Assembly (NCBI GenBank): GCA_002337125.1
Contig: DDFJ01000004.1
Coordinates: forward strand, 372,001 to 436,000
Direction of reading: 5' to 3'
DNA length: 64,000 nt
Source: Chitinophagaceae bacterium UBA1931
Lineage (GTDB): Bacteria; Bacteroidota; Bacteroidia; Chitinophagales; Chitinophagaceae
Below the pieces are notes generated by a model. The model had not been told where the DNA came from. It did no database searches and saw nothing but the letters and a program-made list of their open reading frames with translations. The position numbers and the translations under genes are program-made. The stretch's first letter is position 1. Each line of letters begins with the position of its first letter. This document shows, one piece after another, positions 37,033 through 46,961 of the stretch.

Positions 37033-38637
37033 ATGTCATTACCAACCATTTTTTTCCCTGGAAAAGAATTATTACGACTTGGTCTTCATTTGTCCGACCA
37101 GGTACATTACCAGTTAAGTCCTGATGAATTAGTTGAACAAACCATTAACCGTGGTCAGGGTGTATTAAACAATACCGGAGCACTTTGCATTTCGACCGGA
37201 AAGTTTACAGGCCGTTCTCCAAAAGACAAGTTTATTGTTGTTGATGAAATAACGAAAGACAGCATTCACTGGAACGATTTTAACCAGCCAATTGATGAAA
37301 AGTATTTCCACCTGCTGTATAAAAAGATGATGGATCATTTCAGCAGTCTCAAGGAAATTTGGGTGAGAGATGCTTATGCATGTGCTGATAAAAACTACAA
37401 ACTGAATATCCGTGTGGTGAATGAAAACCCATGGAGCAATCTCTTTGCTTATAACCTTTTTTTGCGTCCAAAGGAAGAAGAACTTGAAACATTTGAACCA
37501 GACTGGCATATTTTCCAGGCACCCAATTTCTTTGCTGATCCAAAAACAGATGGTGTTCTCAACAGCAATTTTGCGATTGTAAGTTTTGAACACAAAATGA
37601 TTTTAATAGGTGGTACAGGTTATACAGGCGAGATGAAAAAAGGCATCTTTACTGTATTGAATTATCTGCTTCCGCAAACAAAGAATGTTTTAAGCATGCA
37701 CTGCAGCGCCAACGTAGGAAAAGATGGCGACGTTGCTGTTTTCTTTGGCTTAAGCGGCACAGGAAAAACAACACTGAGTGCCGATCCTGAACGTAAACTT
37801 ATTGGTGATGATGAACATGGATGGGATGAGGATTCTGTGTTCAACTTTGAAGGAGGATGTTATGCCAAGTGTATTGATTTAAGCGAAGAAAAAGAACCCG
37901 AAATATTCAGGGCCATTCAACATGGCGCTCTCGTTGAAAACATAACTTTCTTTGAAGGCACCAACCAGATTGATTTTAACAGCAAAACCATTACTGAAAA
38001 TACAAGAGTAAGTTATCCATTAAACTTTATCAGCAACGCTCTTGAACCTTCCGTTGCAGGCCAACCGAAAAATATCTTTTTTCTTACCTGCGATGCTACT
38101 GGTGTATTGCCGCCAATTGCCAAACTGACAAAGGGCCAGGCAATGTACCAGTTCATCAGTGGGTATACAGCTAAAGTAGCCGGAACGGAAGCTGGAGTAA
38201 AAGATCCGAAATCTACATTCAGTGCATGCTTTGGTGCACCATTTATTCCGCTGCACCCTGCGAAATATGCAGAAATGCTGGGTAAAAAAATGAATACTGA
38301 ACATGTGAATGTATGGCTTGTAAACACCGGATGGACAGGTGGTGCTTTTGGAACAGGCAACCGCATTAAACTGGCTTACACACGGGCATTGATAAGCGCT
38401 GCACTAACGGGCAAGCTGAACGAAGTTGAATATGAAACGATGCCTGTATTTAATCTTGCCGTACCAACTGTTTGTGACGCTGTTCCTGCTGAAATACTGA
38501 ATCCGAAAAATACGTGGACTGATAAAGCAGCTTATGACAACAAATTGCAGTCTTTAGCTGAACAGTTCGTAAAGAACTTTGAAAAATATGCTTCCGGCTG
38601 TGGTGAAGAAATTTTAGCTGCAGCGCCGAAAGTATAA
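37033..38637 (+). CDS. pckA: Phosphoenolpyruvate carboxykinase (ATP)
   Basis: 534 residues from ATG 37033 (MSLPTIFFPGKELLRLG), the usual length of ATP-type PEPCK. Motifs: SPKDKFIV near 58, the ATP-binding GLSGTGKTTL at about 239-248, the metal-site GDDEHGWDEDSVFNFEGG near 258-275, and GRFNAR-type substrate contacts replaced here by FTGRSPKDK at the N-terminus. Converts oxaloacetate plus ATP to PEP, the entry to gluconeogenesis. A good hairpin terminator follows. Confidence 0.96.
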   Translation: MSLPTIFFPGKELLRLGLHLSDQVHYQLSPDELVEQTINRGQGVLNNTGALCISTGKFTGRSPKDKFIVVDEITKDSIHWNDFNQPIDEKYFHLLYKKMMDHFSSLKEIWVRDAYACADKNYKLNIRVVNENPWSNLFAYNLFLRPKEEELETFEPDWHIFQAPNFFADPKTDGVLNSNFAIVSFEHKMILIGGTGYTGEMKKGIFTVLNYLLPQTKNVLSMHCSANVGKDGDVAVFFGLSGTGKTTLSADPERKLIGDDEHGWDEDSVFNFEGGCYAKCIDLSEEKEPEIFRAIQHGALVENITFFEGTNQIDFNSKTITENTRVSYPLNFISNALEPSVAGQPKNIFFLTCDATGVLPPIAKLTKGQAMYQFISGYTAKVAGTEAGVKDPKSTFSACFGAPFIPLHPAKYAEMLGKKMNTEHVNVWLVNTGWTGGAFGTGNRIKLAYTRALISAALTGKLNEVEYETMPVFNLAVPTVCDAVPAEILNPKNTWTDKAAYDNKLQSLAEQFVKNFEKYASGCGEEILAAAPKV

Positions 38638-38666
38638 GTGGTCGTAATCGATTGTTTGCTAAGAAT

Positions 38667-38698
38667 AACCCTGCTACTCATGGCAGGGTTTATTTTTT
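38667..38698 (+). terminator. Terminator after pckA
   Basis: AACCCTGC / GCAGGGTT 8-bp perfect stem with an 8-base loop, then TATTTTTT. Located 30 bases after the pckA stop and abutting the convergent TonB-domain gene. Confidence 0.9.
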
Positions 38699-38699
38699 G

Positions 38700-39125
38700 C
38701 TAATAAAAACGTACACGTTTCCACGATCGAACACAGTAACCATTTTGCTTTGCTGGAAACCACTTGCCTGATTCTTTTATAAAATCAATGACCTTTTTTT
38801 CTTCTTTCGTTGTTAAATCAGCTGGAGAAAGAATCTGAACAGAATTGATCGTTCCATCCAGTTCAACAATAAACTGCACTTCTATCATATCTCCGCTCTT
38901 GAGCCCTTTAAATTTTTCTGTAAAATAGTTTTTCCAGGCAGTTTCTCCACCAGGGAATTGCGGAGGGACTTCTGCTTTCGTAAACACTATCGTTGGATCA
39001 TGCATTTCAGACACTTTGCAAATCATGGAATCCATTCCAAACCTGTAAACAGTATCCACAGCTTTTTGTGCAAAAGAGAAAAAGGTGCTTCCGCAAAGAA
39101 GCAGTGTAAGGAGAATATTTTTCAT
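38700..39125 (-). CDS. TonB C-terminal-domain secreted protein
   Basis: 141 residues with signal peptide MKNILLTLLLCGSTFFSFAQ. The mature protein contains PPQFPGGETAWKNYF, then GDMIEVQFIVELDGTINSVQIL and KESGKWFPAKQNGYCVRSWKRVRFY, the standard TonB C-terminal fold of Bacteroidota energy-transducer-like proteins. There is no N-terminal transmembrane anchor other than the signal, so it is more likely a periplasmic TonB-like domain protein than a functional TonB. Start ATG 39125. Confidence 0.82.
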   Translation of the reverse strand: MKNILLTLLLCGSTFFSFAQKAVDTVYRFGMDSMICKVSEMHDPTIVFTKAEVPPQFPGGETAWKNYFTEKFKGLKSGDMIEVQFIVELDGTINSVQILSPADLTTKEEKKVIDFIKESGKWFPAKQNGYCVRSWKRVRFY

Positions 39126-39141
39126 AGCAACCTGTTATTGA

Positions 39142-39777
39142 TTAAAACAAACCGTACAGCTGCGAATCAATCTTATTGATGATTTCACCAAAGTGCTCTT
39201 CATTTTCTGCGAACTTATTATTATCAACATCTATAACAAGAAGGCTTCCTTCTTTGTAATTATCAATCCACTTGTTATAATAATCGTTCAGCTTTTTAAG
39301 ATAATCGAGACGGATGTTCTCTTCGTACTCTCTTCCACGTTTCTGTATTTGTGCAACCAGTGTTGGTACCGATGCTTTGAGATAAATCAACAGATCGGGA
39401 GGAGACACCATTGTTTTTAATGTTGAGAAAAAAGAAAAGTAATTATCAAAATCACGTTTACCCATTAACCCCATATCGTGCAGGTTAGGTGCAAAAATGT
39501 GTGCATCTTCAAAAATTGTACGATCCTGTATAACCGTTTCAGTTCCACGTTGAATTTCCAGTACCTGGTTCAGGCGGTTGTTCAAAAAGTAAATCTGAAG
39601 ATTAAAACTCCAGCGGGGCATATCTTCATAAAAATCGTTCAGATAGGGATTATGATCCACATCTTCAAACTGGGGAATCCATTTGTAATGCTTGGCCAGC
39701 ATTTCAGTTAATGTGGTTTTACCCGCACCAATGTTACCGGCAATTGCTATGTGTTTAGGTTTTTTACTCTTTGCCAT
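39142..39777 (-). CDS. Deoxynucleoside kinase (dNK/dGK family)
   Basis: 211 residues. P-loop AIAGNIGAGKTTLTEML (about 11-27), the DRx motif IQDRTIFEDAHIFA (about 83-96), and a lid with QKRGREYEENI (about 145-155). Phosphorylates deoxyribonucleosides for nucleotide salvage; which bases it prefers cannot be read from the sequence. It lies 16 bases upstream of the TonB-domain gene and may share its transcript. Confidence 0.93.
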   Translation of the reverse strand: MAKSKKPKHIAIAGNIGAGKTTLTEMLAKHYKWIPQFEDVDHNPYLNDFYEDMPRWSFNLQIYFLNNRLNQVLEIQRGTETVIQDRTIFEDAHIFAPNLHDMGLMGKRDFDNYFSFFSTLKTMVSPPDLLIYLKASVPTLVAQIQKRGREYEENIRLDYLKKLNDYYNKWIDNYKEGSLLVIDVDNNKFAENEEHFGEIINKIDSQLYGLF

Positions 39778-39855
39778 AAGCCCTTCCGTCGAGGAGATTT
39801 TTGTAGTTCTGGTTGTTTATAAAGATTTTCTAAGATAATTGTTTTATCCACTCAA

Positions 39856-40881
39856 TCAGGAGCTGTGCGAAAAATAATTCAGCCCCATTGCATCCCTGAC
39901 CATTTTTATGGTTTTTTCAGCACTTACCCTTGCTTTTTCAGCGCCTTGTTTCATGATTTTCTCCAGGTATACATCATCGTTCTGCATAGCTGCTGCTTTT
40001 TCACGTATCGGGCTGATGAATTTTGCAATATCCTCTCCCAACTGCTTCTTCATATCGCCGTAGCGGATAACGCAGTTATTAAAATCATCATCAAACTTCT
40101 GCAATGTATCGGGCGAACTTACCAACCGCATCAGTTGAAACAGGTTTTCAATATAATCAGGCTTTTCAGAGTTCGGTTCTGTTGGACCAGCATCAGTTTT
40201 TGCCTTCATCACTTTTTTGCGGATCAGGTCATCACTATCAGCAAGATAAATAGTAGCATACTGATTTTCACTCTTGCTCATTTTACCGGTACCATCAAGA
40301 CTGGGCACCTTTAATAACTCGCCACCAAAATTAAACGCAGCAGGTTCAGGAAACACTTCACCGTAGCGATGATTAAAACGGTTGGCAAAATTGCGGGTCA
40401 TTTCAAGATGCTGCTCCTGGTCTTTCCCTACAGGAACATACTTGGCCCTGTGTAAAATAATATCAGCCGCCATTAAAACAGGATAAGTTAACAATCCTGC
40501 ATTGACGTTATCAGGATGCTGGCGAACCTTATCTTTAAACGTGGTTGTTTTTTCCAGTTCACCTTTATACGACAGCATGTTCAGGTACAGGTAAAGCTCG
40601 GCTGTTTCAGGCACATGGCTCTGGCAATACAAAGCAACTTTATCGGGATCGAGACCACAAGCAATATTTTCAGCAAAAACCCTTTTTACGTTTTCTCTTA
40701 ATTCTTTGGTATCAGGGTGAGTAGTTAATGAGTGCCAGTCGGCCACCATAAAATAACATTCATATTCATCCTGCATTTTTACATAATTCCGCATTGCACC
40801 AAAATAATTTCCAAGGTGCAGGTATCCTGTTGGACGGATACCACTCATTACTATTTCTTTCTGATTACTCATAACATTCAA
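39856..40881 (-). CDS. trpS: Tryptophanyl-tRNA synthetase
   Basis: 341 residues. Class I synthetase motifs: SGIRPTGYLHLGNYFGA (HIGH motif as HLGN) at about 13-29, VPVGKDQEQHLEMTRNFA near 157 and KMSKS in DGTGKMSKSENQ near 205. Charges tRNA-Trp. The ATG at 40872 (MSNQKEIVMSG) is an alternative start three codons in; both are plausible. Confidence 0.96.
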   Translation of the reverse strand: MNVMSNQKEIVMSGIRPTGYLHLGNYFGAMRNYVKMQDEYECYFMVADWHSLTTHPDTKELRENVKRVFAENIACGLDPDKVALYCQSHVPETAELYLYLNMLSYKGELEKTTTFKDKVRQHPDNVNAGLLTYPVLMAADIILHRAKYVPVGKDQEQHLEMTRNFANRFNHRYGEVFPEPAAFNFGGELLKVPSLDGTGKMSKSENQYATIYLADSDDLIRKKVMKAKTDAGPTEPNSEKPDYIENLFQLMRLVSSPDTLQKFDDDFNNCVIRYGDMKKQLGEDIAKFISPIREKAAAMQNDDVYLEKIMKQGAEKARVSAEKTIKMVRDAMGLNYFSHSS

Positions 40882-40961
40882 ATTTCACCTGTATAACAAG
40901 GCGGCGAAGATAACAAAGAAAGGCGACTGATGAATAAGGAATGAGAGTTTGTGAGCAGCTA

Positions 40962-40991
40962 CAAAAAAATTCCCCCATTGAAATGGGGGAA
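40962..40991 (-). terminator. Terminator downstream of lon
   Basis: 10-bp stem TTCCCCCATT / AATGGGGGAA; on the minus strand it is followed by a seven-base T run. It lies about 140 bases after the lon stop. Confidence 0.8.
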
Positions 40992-41131
40992 ACTCTTTTA
41001 ACCCTTAAAACAACCAGCGGGGAAATTAATCCCTGCTCTGATTGCAATAATAGTGAGTGAATACTTTCGTAGATGTCATTTATTTGTAAACTTGGTATAA
41101 ACGGTCATATAGATACACCAACTGCAACCGC

Positions 41132-43537
41132 TCATGTAAGAGCAAGATCAAGCACCTGCAACATGGTTTTTACATAATGAAATTTCATACCCTTGATGTA
41201 CTGTGAATTTATTTCCTGAACATCCTTTTCGTTTTGCCAGCACATAATCACTTCTTTAATTCCTGCACGCTTTGCTGCAAGTATTTTTTCCTTGATGCCA
41301 CCAACAGGAAGCACCTGGCCACGCAATGTAATTTCACCCGTCATTGCAAGAAAAGGTTTTACTCTTCTGCCTGTAAATGCACTTGTGATGGATGTAAGCA
41401 TGGTAATGCCTGCACTCGGACCATCTTTAGGCACTGCACCTTCAGGCACATGCAGGTGAATATTTTTCTTCTGAAAATCTTCTGCATTAATGCCTGCTTT
41501 TTTTGCATTAGCCTGTAAATAACTTAATGCAGTAGTGGCACTTTCTTTCATTACATTACCAAGATTACCCGTTAAACGCAACTCCCCTTTTCCTTCTGAT
41601 AAACTGGTTTCGATGAAAAGTATATCACCACCAACAGATGTCCATGCAAGACCCACAGATACACCCGGCATGTTTACAGTTTTATAAATTTCATTACTAT
41701 ATCTTGGCTTGCCCAATATCTTTTCAATATCGTTCGAAGTAATGGTTGCTTTCAGTTTGCCTTTAATTGCAAATTCTTTTGCCTGCGAACGCATTAATGA
41801 TGCCAGCTGACGATCCAGTTCACGAACACCACTTTCTCTTGTATAATCTTCCACTACCTTACGTAATACAGCATCACTGATTTTAAACTGCATTTTCTGC
41901 AATCCATGTGCTTCTTTTTGTTTTGGCACGAGATACTTCTTTGCAATTTCAATCTTCTCTTCCACTGCATAACCACTCAGGTCAATGATTTCTAGACGAT
42001 CACGCAATGCAGGCTGGATATTGGATAAGCTGTTTGCAGTTGCAATGAACAATACTTTGCTCAGGTCATACTCCAGCTCCAGGTAATTATCATAGAATGT
42101 ATGATTCTGTTCGGGATCAAGTAACTCAAGTAATGCACTTGAAGGATCGCCACGGAAATCACTTCCAATCTTATCAATTTCATCCAGAATCATTACAGGG
42201 TTGGATGATTTAACCTTGCGCAGCGATTGTAAAATACGACCGGGCATTGCACCAATATATGTTTTACGGTGACCTCTTATTTCACTTTCATCATGCAATC
42301 CGCCCAAACTGATGCGTACATATTTTCTTCCCAAAGCAGAAGCGATGCTTTTCCCTAATGATGTTTTACCAATACCGGGAGGGCCAAGCAAACAAAGAAT
42401 GGGACTTTTCATGTCACCCTTCAGCTTCAGTACAGCTAAGTATTCAAGAATACGTTCTTTTACTTTGTGAATGCCGTAATGATCATGATCCAGCACCTTC
42501 TTTGCTTTCTTGAGATCATATTGATCATCGGTATAATCACCCCAAGGCAAATCAAGCATCAGGTCGAGATGATTATACACCACTGAATAATCGGGAGTTG
42601 AAGGATGCATACGCTCCAGCTTCTGAATTCCCTTCTTGAACATTTCTTTTGCAGCTTCACTCCACTTCTTTGTCTCGGCATCTTTTTTCATTTCCTGTAT
42701 TTCAAGGTCATTACTATCGCCGCCAAGTTCTTCCTTAATGCTTTTCATTTGCTGGTGAAGGAAGTATTCACGCTGCTGCTTATCGAGTTCGGTTCTTGTT
42801 TTATTAGTGACTTTGTTTTTCAGTTCAGTGTACTGCAGTTCTTTCTGCAGGTAAGTTAACAGTAACTCCGCCCTTTCCCTGATGTTTTGTGTTTCAAGCA
42901 GCTTTTGTTTATCCGCAATTTCACCGCTGAGATTATTGCTTACAAAATGAATGAGGAAACCTGAGTTCTCAATATTTTTTAAGATGATGGATGCTTCGCT
43001 GGGAACATTGGGCGACAGCTGAATAATCTGTGCTGCCATATCCTTGATAGAACCGGCCACTGCTTTAAAGTCTTCATCCTCGGGTGTAGGTTCTTCCTGC
43101 AGCACTTCAATGCTTGCTTTAAAGAACGGATCTTCGGAAGTAATGGCAGTAATGCTGAAACGTTTCTTTCCCTGGATGATAACGGTTGTACCGCCATCGG
43201 GCATTTTAATGAGCTTTACTATTTTGGCAACAGTACCAATACGCTCCAGATCAGCAACAGAAGGATCTTCCACATTACTGTCTTTCTGTGCCACCACACC
43301 CACTAACTTGTTGCCTTTATATGCTTCGGTTACGGCCTGTATGCTTTTATCTCTTCCTACAGTAATGGGCAATACCACACCAGGAAACAGAACCGTGTTA
43401 CGTAATGGAAGAATGGGTAATTCATCTCCAATTTCAAGAGGTTCATCATTATCTGTATCTGCTTCGTTGAGCGGAATAATGGGCATAAAGTCCACATCTT
43501 CATCACCGGGGCCCATAAATAAATTCTTTTGATTCAT
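41132..43537 (-). CDS. lon: ATP-dependent Lon protease
   Basis: 801 residues from ATG 43537 (MNQKNLFMGPGDED). The frame is open to 43627, but the extra residues are not family-like. The LON substrate-binding domain begins near LPILPLRNTVLFPGVVLP (about 40-60), the AAA+ module carries Walker A GPPGIGKTSLGKS (about 382-394) and Walker B-like VMILDEIDKIG, and the S16 protease domain has the catalytic Ser in PKDGPSAGITM (about 706) and Lys in GGIKEKILAAKRAG (about 748). Cytosolic quality-control protease. Confidence 0.96.
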   Translation of the reverse strand: MNQKNLFMGPGDEDVDFMPIIPLNEADTDNDEPLEIGDELPILPLRNTVLFPGVVLPITVGRDKSIQAVTEAYKGNKLVGVVAQKDSNVEDPSVADLERIGTVAKIVKLIKMPDGGTTVIIQGKKRFSITAITSEDPFFKASIEVLQEEPTPEDEDFKAVAGSIKDMAAQIIQLSPNVPSEASIILKNIENSGFLIHFVSNNLSGEIADKQKLLETQNIRERAELLLTYLQKELQYTELKNKVTNKTRTELDKQQREYFLHQQMKSIKEELGGDSNDLEIQEMKKDAETKKWSEAAKEMFKKGIQKLERMHPSTPDYSVVYNHLDLMLDLPWGDYTDDQYDLKKAKKVLDHDHYGIHKVKERILEYLAVLKLKGDMKSPILCLLGPPGIGKTSLGKSIASALGRKYVRISLGGLHDESEIRGHRKTYIGAMPGRILQSLRKVKSSNPVMILDEIDKIGSDFRGDPSSALLELLDPEQNHTFYDNYLELEYDLSKVLFIATANSLSNIQPALRDRLEIIDLSGYAVEEKIEIAKKYLVPKQKEAHGLQKMQFKISDAVLRKVVEDYTRESGVRELDRQLASLMRSQAKEFAIKGKLKATITSNDIEKILGKPRYSNEIYKTVNMPGVSVGLAWTSVGGDILFIETSLSEGKGELRLTGNLGNVMKESATTALSYLQANAKKAGINAEDFQKKNIHLHVPEGAVPKDGPSAGITMLTSITSAFTGRRVKPFLAMTGEITLRGQVLPVGGIKEKILAAKRAGIKEVIMCWQNEKDVQEINSQYIKGMKFHYVKTMLQVLDLALT

Positions 43538-43887
43538 GTGATAATTAGTTATTTGATTTTGCCACATGTTATAACCAACCAGCCTGCAATTCCCGGCATT
43601 TGAAATGTTCATCGCCGTTTGCTGCAAAATTTTTCATCTGAGTGGTTATTTCATACGTATCTTCTTTGGTCAATTTGACAGACAAGCCCCTTAAAAAGGG
43701 GCTTATTGTACTATTTCGTATATGTGCCAACTATAATGCCAGCCGCATAATAACTGCTAAATCTTCAGATGTAAAATAGAATGTTTATTCAACAACTGCA
43801 AGGATGGGTTTGCCTATACAACCGCTAGGCATCTGGCCTCTCCCTCCCGTCCCTCTCCTGAAGAGAGAGGGATGCTGCTGCAAAAGT
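43538..43887. other. Intergenic region lon-pafA holding a pafA 3' duplicate and hairpins
   Basis: 350 bases without an intact gene. Contents: a hairpin AAGCCCCTT-aaa-AAGGGGCTT at 43684-43704 without a U tract, the 51-base pafA tail copy at 43785-43835 and a C/T-rich hairpin CCCTCTC / GAGAGaGGG near 43850-43871. No promoter of lon is evident. Confidence 0.7.
43785..43835 (-). pseudogene. Relic of a pafA paralogue: duplicated last 16 codons plus stop
   Basis: On the minus strand these 51 bases encode QMPSGCIGKPILAVVE and stop, exactly the C-terminus of the PafA gene that ends at 43888. 46 of 51 bases match and all five differences are at third codon positions. That pattern of silent divergence indicates the remnant of a second gene copy that was once under coding selection, or a gene-conversion event, rather than a fresh slippage duplication. 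Nothing else of that copy is left in the window. Confidence 0.8.
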
Positions 43888-45534
43888 TTATTCAACAACT
43901 GCAAGGATAGGTTTACCTATACAACCACTGGGCATTTGAATGCGAAGCATGGCTGCAAGTGTTGCAGCAATATCTGTCATATAGACTTCGTTGTTCGATT
44001 TTCCCTGCTTAATATTCCAGCCATACCACAGCAACGGAATGTGACTATCATAAGGATTCCACAAACCATGTGTTGTACCTGTTGGGCCACCATCAATATA
44101 TCCTGGAGTTAAAACAAGCTGCACATCGCCTGAGCGTTTGGGATACCATCCGTTTGAAATCATCTCCCTCACTTTATAACTCATCGGTTGATTCATTAAT
44201 TCATCAATAGGAAATGCACGGTCAACACCTTTAATTGTTTTTACAAAACGCACCACATCATCAACAATTGCTTTCTTATTGAGCTTTGCAGAATCAATGA
44301 GACTGCGGTTTAAACAAACTTCATAATTAAATCCGCCCAGCACAAGATTACCATAGTTGTATTTTTCTTTGAGCATCACATTCAGGTCAGTCACCATTTT
44401 ATTATCATCCAGTAAACCGCCGGGTAATTTATTTTCATTGAGGAAAGCAGGTACATGTGCCACACCATGATCGGCAGTTAGAAAAGTCAGATATTGTCCC
44501 TTGCCAACTGTTTTATCAAGATAATCGAATAACTCACCTAAATCCCTGTCAAGACGCAGGTAGGTATCTTCAATTTCGATGGAGTTGGGACCAAATGCAT
44601 GGCCCACATAATCGGTGCTGGAAAAACTTACTGCAAGAAAATCGGTAATGGAATCTTTGCCCATTGCCTCATTGGCAATTGCTTCTTTTGCCATCATCAT
44701 GGTCATTGTATTTCCATAAGGTGTAGATGAAACGCTGCCATAATTTTTACCGGCAAAACGTTTTAAATCGTAAGGAAATCCTTTCTGATCTGCACCAAAA
44801 GGTTTGGCTTCATAACTGTTTTCATCTTTTGTGCTTTGTACATAAGTTGAAATGGGATAAAGTGTATTCCATCCTTTTGTATAAAATGTATCCACCACAT
44901 TTTTTGCATTAAAGTTGTTCACCCACTGTGGCAATTCATTCATGTAGTACGTTGATGTAATCCATTTTCCTGTAGCCCCATCATACCAGTAAGCAGCATT
45001 GGCACTATGCCCTGCAGGCAAAATACCACCACGGTCTTTAATGGCAATGCCAATGACCTTGCTGCGGAAGTTGGTGGCCAGTTTCAGCTCATCACAAATG
45101 GATGTTGTAAGCATATTACGTGGACTCTGCTCACCTGCAGTTGTTGTACTTCCCACCGTTTTCACTGTTTTATCTTCTGTACAATACACTGCTTTATTTT
45201 TCTCATAATCATACCAGTTGTTTCCGGTCATTCCATTAATTGCAGGCACACTGCCGGTATATACACTTGAGTGACCCACGCAGGTAATGGTGGGTACATA
45301 AGGAATCAACGTGTTTTCGCAACTGAAACCCTGGTTGAGTAAGCGTTTAAAACCTCCGGTTGCTGTATAACGGCTGTAATAGCGGTACAGGTAATCCCAA
45401 CGCATCTGGTCAACCATGATACCTACCACTAATTTGGGTCTTTTCGGTTCTGCCGGCTCTTGTTTTGCTGCGGCCTTTTGAGCAAAGGACTGAAAGCTCA
45501 ATAATACAATCAATAGTGAAAATAGAGAACGCAT
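43888..45534 (-). CDS. pafA: PafA-type alkaline phosphatase
   Basis: 548 residues with signal peptide MRSLFSLLIVLLSFQSFAQ. Alkaline-phosphatase-superfamily features: metal ligand Asp in GIMVDQMRWDYLY (about 42), nucleophile Thr in VPTITCVGHSS (82-84), the GMTGNNWYD Asn (about 105), the PafA-specific Lys/Arg pair in IKDRGGILPAGH (K166, R168), and TADHGVAHVP metal ligands. PafA is the monoesterase that releases phosphate from organic substrates in Bacteroidota, acting in the periplasm. A -7 promoter element lies just upstream. Confidence 0.94.
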   Translation of the reverse strand: MRSLFSLLIVLLSFQSFAQKAAAKQEPAEPKRPKLVVGIMVDQMRWDYLYRYYSRYTATGGFKRLLNQGFSCENTLIPYVPTITCVGHSSVYTGSVPAINGMTGNNWYDYEKNKAVYCTEDKTVKTVGSTTTAGEQSPRNMLTTSICDELKLATNFRSKVIGIAIKDRGGILPAGHSANAAYWYDGATGKWITSTYYMNELPQWVNNFNAKNVVDTFYTKGWNTLYPISTYVQSTKDENSYEAKPFGADQKGFPYDLKRFAGKNYGSVSSTPYGNTMTMMMAKEAIANEAMGKDSITDFLAVSFSSTDYVGHAFGPNSIEIEDTYLRLDRDLGELFDYLDKTVGKGQYLTFLTADHGVAHVPAFLNENKLPGGLLDDNKMVTDLNVMLKEKYNYGNLVLGGFNYEVCLNRSLIDSAKLNKKAIVDDVVRFVKTIKGVDRAFPIDELMNQPMSYKVREMISNGWYPKRSGDVQLVLTPGYIDGGPTGTTHGLWNPYDSHIPLLWYGWNIKQGKSNNEVYMTDIAATLAAMLRIQMPSGCIGKPILAVVE

Positions 45535-45551
45535 AAAATTGATTTAAGGCG

Positions 45552-45559
45552 CAAAGATA
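45552..45559 (-). promoter_or_regulatory. -7 promoter element of pafA
   Basis: TATCTTTG on the minus strand, matching the Bacteroidota TAnnTTTG consensus, 18 bases before the pafA start. A clear -33 TTG is not at the ideal spacing. Confidence 0.55.
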
Positions 45560-45641
45560 CCGTTTGAACCTGTTGAAACTGATTGTTTTATTGTTACCTG
45601 ATTTTAGCCATATCGGGCACTCATTATACGCTGCAATGCCT

Positions 45642-45649
45642 TACCTTTG
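45642..45649 (+). promoter_or_regulatory. -7 promoter element of spt
   Basis: TACCTTTG, a perfect TAnnTTTG match, 35 bases before the start codon at 45684. No good -33 TTG is seen about 19-20 bases upstream. Confidence 0.6.
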
Positions 45650-45683
45650 CGGGAATTTTTCAACCTAATAACATTTTAATAAT

Positions 45684-46940
45684 ATGGCGGACATTTTTGA
45701 GAAGCTGATCAAAAACTACGGTCCTATTGGTCAGCACAGAGAAAGGGCTCATGGTTATTTTGCTTTTCCCAAACTGGAAGGAGAAATCAACAGCAGAATG
45801 AAATTTCGTGGCAAAGAAAAGATTGTATGGAGCCTGAACAATTATCTCGGTCTGGCCAATCATCCTGAAATCAGGAAGGTGGATGCTGAAGCAGCGAAAG
45901 AATGGGGACTTGCCTACCCAATGGGTGCACGTATGATGAGTGGTAACTCCAACCTTCACGAACAACTAGAAAAAGAACTGGCTGATTTTGAAAAGAAAGA
46001 AGATGCAATCCTGATGAACTTCGGTTACCAGGGAATTATGAGTGCAATTGATGCCATTTGCGGACGACATGATGTGATTGTGTATGATGCAGAAAGTCAT
46101 GCATGTATTATTGATGGTTTGCGTTTACATCCCGGTCACCGTTACGTTTTTAAACACAACGATATTGAAGATTGCGAAAAGCAGTTACAAAGAGCATCTG
46201 CTTTAATTGAAAAGCAGGGGCAAGGTGGTATTCTCGTTATTTCTGAAGGCATTTTTGGTATGGCAGGCGACCAGGGCAAGCTCAAAGAAATTATTGCACT
46301 GAAAGATAAATACACGTTCCGTTTGCTGGTTGATGATGCACATGGCTTTGGTACACTTGGTAAAACAGGTGCAGGTACAGGCGAAGAGCAGGATTGCCAG
46401 GATGGTATTGATCTTTACTTCAGCACATTTGCCAAATCAATGGCTTCTATTGGTGCATTTATGGCGGGACCACGTGTGATTATCGATTATATCCGTTACA
46501 ACATCCGCTCACAGATATTTGCCAAGAGTTTACCCATGCCAATTGTTATTGGTAACCTCAAACGCTTACACATGCTGCAAACCATGCCTGAGCTGAAAGA
46601 AAAACTCTGGTACAATGCCCGCAAACTGCAGCAGGGATTAAAAGAAAGAGGATTTGATATCGGCAATACCAATACACCTGTTACACCTGTGTATATGAAA
46701 GGTGGTGTGGAAGAAGCAACAGCCATGGTGATGGATTTAAGAGAAAACTACAACATCTTTGCTTCGATTGTTGTATATCCTGTTATTCCAAAAGGACATA
46801 TCATTTACCGTTTAATTCCTTCAGCAGCACATACCGATGCTGATATTGAAGAAACGTTAACAGCCTTTACTGAAACAAAAGCAAAACTTGATGCAGGTGC
46901 CTATAAAGTGGAAGCAATTCCTGATATGGCGAATGCGTAA
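45684..46940 (+). CDS. spt: Serine palmitoyltransferase-like alpha-oxoamine synthase
   Basis: 418 residues of PLP-dependent alpha-oxoamine synthases. Features: KIVWSLNNYLGLANHPEI, GARMMSGNSNLHEQLE, DAESHACIIDGLR, the PLP-ring LVDDAHGFGTLG (about 215-226) and the Schiff-base Lys in FSTFAKSMASIGAFMAG (about 251). In Bacteroidota this branch is serine palmitoyltransferase, the first enzyme of sphingolipid synthesis (serine plus palmitoyl-CoA). 2-amino-3-ketobutyrate CoA ligase is the main alternative. A terminator follows the gene. Confidence 0.85.
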   Translation: MADIFEKLIKNYGPIGQHRERAHGYFAFPKLEGEINSRMKFRGKEKIVWSLNNYLGLANHPEIRKVDAEAAKEWGLAYPMGARMMSGNSNLHEQLEKELADFEKKEDAILMNFGYQGIMSAIDAICGRHDVIVYDAESHACIIDGLRLHPGHRYVFKHNDIEDCEKQLQRASALIEKQGQGGILVISEGIFGMAGDQGKLKEIIALKDKYTFRLLVDDAHGFGTLGKTGAGTGEEQDCQDGIDLYFSTFAKSMASIGAFMAGPRVIIDYIRYNIRSQIFAKSLPMPIVIGNLKRLHMLQTMPELKEKLWYNARKLQQGLKERGFDIGNTNTPVTPVYMKGGVEEATAMVMDLRENYNIFASIVVYPVIPKGHIIYRLIPSAAHTDADIEETLTAFTETKAKLDAGAYKVEAIPDMANA

Positions 46941-46961
46941 GTAAGTTTGAATGAATAGTTC

